A DNA stretch of 64,000 bases from Pelomonas sp. SE-A7. Lineage in GTDB: Bacteria; Pseudomonadota; Gammaproteobacteria; Burkholderiales; Burkholderiaceae_C. Of this stretch, positions 60,967 to 64,000 are shown one piece after another. Location of the stretch: contig NZ_JAUASW010000002.1 of the NCBI RefSeq assembly GCF_030345705.1, forward strand, positions 62,001 through 126,000, read 5' to 3'. The number at the start of each line of letters is the position of its first letter. The first letter of the stretch is position 1. Made by a program: the position numbers and the translations under genes. The notes under the pieces are model-generated. The model had not been told where the DNA came from and did not search any database. It worked only from the letters and a program-made list of their open reading frames with translations.

Positions 60967-62259
60967 TCAGCGAGCAAAGCTGCGCGACATCGGCGATGCG
61001 GGGGCGTTCTTGCCCATCAGCTCGGTCTTGCGCACCTCGGTCCAGTACATCCAGATCAGCGAGACCCAGACCACGCCGTACATCAGCATGAAGGCGCTGG
61101 AGCGCACGCCGGTGAGGTCCATCAGCAGGCCGAACAGGATGGGCAGGATGAAGCCGCCCAGGCCGCCGGCCAGGCCCACGATGCCGCTGATCGCGCCTAT
61201 GTTCTGGCCGTAGTCGTCGCTGATGTACTTGAAGACGCTGGCCTTGCCGAAGGCCCAGGCCACGCCCAGCACCGCCAGCAGTGCGGTGAAGCCGTAGACG
61301 CTCAGGCCGATGTGGAAAGTCCGCGGGCCGTTGACCGTGGTGACCGTGAAATCGGTCTGCGGATAGGACAGCAGGAACAGGCAGATCCAGCTCACCCACA
61401 TCACCCACCAGGTGACGCTGTGGGCACCGTACTTGTCCGACAGCCAGCCGCCGATGGCGCGCAGCACGCCGCCGGGCAGCGAGAAGCAGGCAGCCAGCAA
61501 GGCAGCGACGCGGATGTCGAGGCCGTATTCACCCACGTAGTACTGCACCATCCACAGCGACAGCGCCACATAGCCGCCGAACACGATGGAGTAGTACTGG
61601 CAGTACTTCAGGACCTTGGGGTCCTTCAGGGCCTTCAGCTGCTCGCCAAAGCTGGCCTTGCTCGCCACCACATGGCTCTCGTCATGCGCGCTGAACAGCC
61701 AGAACAGGATGGCCGTGCCCAGCAGGATGGCCGCATAGACCTGGGGCACCATCACCCAGCCGAAGGCCACCACCAGGGCCGGAGCGACGAACTTGTTGAC
61801 CGCCGCGCCCGAGTTGCCGGCGCCGAACACGCCCATGGCGAAGCCCTGGCGGCTCTTGGGAAACCAGCGCGCCACATAGGGCGTGCCGACCGAGAACGAG
61901 CCGCCGGCCAGGCCCACGAACAGGCCGATGGTCAGGAATTGCCAGTAGGCCGTGGCATAGCTCATCAGCCAGATAGGGATCACGCAGGCCAGCATCAGCG
62001 CGAAGAACACCAGGCGGCCGCCGTAGCGGTCGGTCCAGATGCCCAGCGGTACGCGGATCAGCGAGCCGGTCAGCACCGGCGTGGCGGTCAGCAGGCCGAA
62101 CTCGGTGGCATTCAGGCCCAGCTGCTTCTTGATCGGGATGCCGATGACGCCGAACATCATCCAGACCATGAAGCAGACGGTGAAGGCCAGGGTGCTGACG
62201 ATCAGCACCGACAGCGCACGGCCGGACCCTGGGGTGGTGGCGGATTTGGCGGAGGACAT
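60967..62259 (-). CDS. narK1: Nitrate transporter NarK1-like
   Basis: A 430-residue MFS protein with 12 helices and the NarK1 motif GLAGGSFSVGTPYVARWFPK. NarK1-type members are nitrate/proton symporters, used to start nitrate uptake before nitrite builds up. It is the first gene of the nar operon; AAGGAG lies 9 nt before ATG 62259. narK1 and narK2 are separate genes here, whereas some relatives carry them fused. Confidence 0.92.
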   Translation of the reverse strand: MSSAKSATTPGSGRALSVLIVSTLAFTVCFMVWMMFGVIGIPIKKQLGLNATEFGLLTATPVLTGSLIRVPLGIWTDRYGGRLVFFALMLACVIPIWLMSYATAYWQFLTIGLFVGLAGGSFSVGTPYVARWFPKSRQGFAMGVFGAGNSGAAVNKFVAPALVVAFGWVMVPQVYAAILLGTAILFWLFSAHDESHVVASKASFGEQLKALKDPKVLKYCQYYSIVFGGYVALSLWMVQYYVGEYGLDIRVAALLAACFSLPGGVLRAIGGWLSDKYGAHSVTWWVMWVSWICLFLLSYPQTDFTVTTVNGPRTFHIGLSVYGFTALLAVLGVAWAFGKASVFKYISDDYGQNIGAISGIVGLAGGLGGFILPILFGLLMDLTGVRSSAFMLMYGVVWVSLIWMYWTEVRKTELMGKNAPASPMSRSFAR

Positions 62260-62427
62260 GAGGAAGCGCTCCTTGCGGTGACCTGTTCAATGGCTTGAGC
62301 TCACTGTAGGAATCGCCCGCCTTGCCGTGCATCCATCGGGCGGCTGGGTCGCCCCGCGCAGAAGAACTAGGCCGCCACGCGACGACATAGTCCGAAAGAA
62401 CTAGCCGACGGCCCGTCGCTGCCTTTC

Positions 62428-62441
62428 TTGCAGCAGATCAA
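62428..62441. promoter_or_regulatory. FNR/Dnr-like box between narK1 and the Crp/Fnr-type gene
   Basis: TTGCA-GCAG-ATCAA matches the FNR consensus TTGAT-N4-ATCAA at 8 of 10 positions, with a perfect right half. It lies 72 nt before the regulator gene and 168 nt before narK1. It could serve either divergent promoter; no clear -10 could be assigned. Confidence 0.5.
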
Positions 62442-62513
62442 AACCATGCAGTTCGTTCAGGTGATCGACTACGCGTCCATACGGACAGGCAGCACTGCCG
62501 GAGGAGACGACCC

Positions 62514-63314
62514 ATGATCCAGAGCCAGCCCCTGGTCAGCCCGGCCCGGCGACCGGCCGGCCTGCCCGCGCCGACGGTGCCGGACGACGACAGCGCCAGA
62601 CCCTCGGAGGCCTCGCCACTGCGCCTGGCGCTGCGCCGGGCGCTGGCCGGCGAGTTGGTCAGCCCTTCGGCGCTGCGTGCCTTGGAGAGGCTGGGTCAGA
62701 CGCGCGCGCTGCGCGCCGGCGAGACGCTGCTGCGGGCCGGCGAGGCGCCTGTCGAGCACCTATGGCTGCTGCTCGACGGCCTGGCCTGCACCGGCAAGCG
62801 CGATGCCCGCAACCGCTGGTGGCAGTCGCGTGAGCTGGTGGACGGCGACTGGATCGACGTCGCAAGCAGCTGGCGCGAACCGGCGGTGGCGCTGGAGACG
62901 GTGGTCGCCCAGACGCCCGCCCTGGCCTGCGCCTTCCCGGCCTCAGCCGTGCTGGCGCTCTGCGATGGCGAACCGGGCCTGATGCACGCCCTGGTTCGCG
63001 CCCTTGCCGACCAGCTGGCGGCGGCCACCCTGGCCAAGCAGGCCCTGCTGACTCGCGACGTCACCGCCAGGCTGGCCGCCTGGTTGTTGGAGCAGCACGA
63101 GGCAGCCGGCGGTGCAGCGACCGAGCTGGTGCTGCGGCAGCAGAAGCGCCTGATCGCCTCTCAGCTGGGCATCACGCCGGAGACCTTGTCCCGCACGCTC
63201 AAGAGCCTGCAGGACCAGGGGCTGGTGAGGATGGACCACTACCGGGTCCTGTTCCGCGATCTGGCGCAGCTGAGGCGGCTGGCGGCGCGGGTGCCGCCCT
63301 TGTATTCGCGATAG
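62514..63314 (+). CDS. Crp/Fnr family regulator without an Fe-S cysteine cluster
   Basis: A 266-residue protein: a ~45-residue Pro/Ala-rich leader, a cyclic-nucleotide-binding fold (RALRAGETLLRAGEAPVEHL, GDWIDVASSW), a dimerisation helix, and a winged HTH (QKRLIASQLGITPETLSRTL KSLQDQG). FNR's N-terminal cluster cysteines are absent; the three cysteines present lie inside the fold. It is thus closer to Dnr/NNR-like or other oxygen-insensitive members. Its place divergent to narK1, with an FNR-like box between, suggests that it controls nitrate respiration. Confidence 0.82.
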   Translation: MIQSQPLVSPARRPAGLPAPTVPDDDSARPSEASPLRLALRRALAGELVSPSALRALERLGQTRALRAGETLLRAGEAPVEHLWLLLDGLACTGKRDARNRWWQSRELVDGDWIDVASSWREPAVALETVVAQTPALACAFPASAVLALCDGEPGLMHALVRALADQLAAATLAKQALLTRDVTARLAAWLLEQHEAAGGAATELVLRQQKRLIASQLGITPETLSRTLKSLQDQGLVRMDHYRVLFRDLAQLRRLAARVPPLYSR

Positions 63315-63415
63315 GCCCGAGGCGGTATTGGCTAGCGGTACATCGGCCCGGCTCGGCGATCTTTGAAGGCCGCTATGCTCCGCCCCGCGACCTGAGCGGT
63401 CGCTGAGGGAGCCCC

Positions 63416-64000
63416 ATGAAAACAATGACCATCGTGCGCCTGCTGTGGACGCTCTTGTGCCTGGCCGGCCTGCCGGTGCAGGCGCAGCAGGCACCGGCCG
63501 CCGCCGAGCCGTCGGCCCGTCGGGCCGCCTTGCCCAACGCCTCGGTGTTCTTCCGCGGGCCGGAGCTGTACGAGGCCAAGCTCTCGCCCTCCGGCCGCAT
63601 GCTGGCCATCACCACGCGCCGCAGCGGAGTCCGCGTGGGTCTCTTCCTGATCGACCTGGCCCAGGGCAGCAAGCCCAACCGCCTGGCCCAGTTCAAGGAT
63701 GTGGACATCTGGAACATCCACTGGGTCAACGACGAGCGGCTGCTGTTCAGTGCGGTGGACTATTCGCGCGGCAGCGGCAGCCCCGAGGGCGCGCCGGGCC
63801 TGTTCGCCATCGATACCGGCAACGGCGAGATCACCGAGCTGGTGCAGCGCGAGACGCCCATTGTTTCAGAGGGTTCGATTCGGCGCCGGGTGCTGGACCT
63901 GAACCATCAGCTGCTGTGGGCCCCCGAGTCGGCCGCCGACGCCGACGGCGAGCAGGTCCTGATCGCCAAGCTGCGCGATGGCGGCAGCGGCATGTCGCCC
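63416..64000 (+). CDS. S9-type peptidase, 3' end outside the window
   Basis: The frame from ATG 63416 stays open to the window edge (195 codons). It has a signal peptide (VRLLWTLLCLAGLPVQAQ) and beta-propeller repeats (LSPSGRMLAITTRRSG, HWVNDERLLFSAVDYSRG). These resemble the N-terminal propeller of prolyl oligopeptidase/DPP IV-like enzymes, as in the complete S9 gene at 13926. The catalytic domain would lie beyond the window, so the assignment is provisional. Confidence 0.65.
   Translation, partial: MKTMTIVRLLWTLLCLAGLPVQAQQAPAAAEPSARRAALPNASVFFRGPELYEAKLSPSGRMLAITTRRSGVRVGLFLIDLAQGSKPNRLAQFKDVDIWNIHWVNDERLLFSAVDYSRGSGSPEGAPGLFAIDTGNGEITELVQRETPIVSEGSIRRRVLDLNHQLLWAPESAADADGEQVLIAKLRDGGSGMSP

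Overview
The window is high-GC chromosomal DNA of a betaproteobacterium. The gene content (prfB with its programmed frameshift, class I fbp, pepN, an ubiU-ubiV-ubiT cluster, a nar operon ending in a parvulin gene, and a TonB/Tog pectin locus) suggests Burkholderiales, perhaps the Roseateles/Pelomonas/Mitsuaria group (Sphaerotilaceae). The genus is an inference; no rRNA is present. Genes are densely packed on both strands with many 1-4 nt overlaps.

Layout. 1-6.9 kb: the 3' end of a BlaR1-type M56 peptidase, ridA and plsY, an FmdE-like protein, a phenylpyruvate/indolepyruvate decarboxylase, then ubiU-ubiV-ubiT for O2-independent ubiquinone synthesis. 6.9-17.9 kb: ybaK, a divergent signalling pair (7TM-DISM diguanylate cyclase and PAS histidine kinase), an acyl-CoA synthetase, an ArsC-like protein, an S9 peptidase, an acetyltransferase, a hydrolase and two small membrane proteins. 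18-23.3 kb: prfB, a small EamA-like protein, pepN and fbp. 23.3-33.0 kb: a tRNA-Thr(CGU) gene that is the insertion site of a ~9.5 kb integrative element. It is bounded by 46-bp direct repeats and carries a tyrosine integrase, an AlpA-like HTH protein, a TOPRIM/helicase primase, candidate origin repeats, regulators, small ORFs and an AT-richer three-gene cargo cassette. 33.1-34.8 kb: a small ORF and a second histidine kinase related to the first.

34.9-50.9 kb is a pectin-utilisation locus. One minus-strand run holds kduD, an oligogalacturonide ABC importer (TogMNAB type), oligogalacturonate lyase, a pectin methylesterase-pectate lyase fusion, a KdgR-like IclR regulator and a TauE-family protein. 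Divergently placed are kdgF, a large TonB-dependent receptor and a CE12 acetylesterase, with a secreted alpha/beta hydrolase on the opposite strand. A near-consensus KdgR box lies in front of kdgF. The proposed flow is: esterases and lyase depolymerise pectin, TonB and Tog proteins import the oligomers, Ogl cuts them, and KdgF then KduD process the unsaturated products. kduI, kdgK and kdgA are not in the window.

50.9-62.5 kb: a beta-carbonic anhydrase and the operon narK1-narK2-narG-narH-narJ-narI-parvulin for respiratory nitrate reduction. Divergent to it is a Crp/Fnr-type regulator without an Fe-S cysteine cluster, with an FNR-like box between them. The ubiUVT cluster at the other end would let the cell make quinone for this respiration without oxygen. 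The window closes inside another S9-type peptidase gene.
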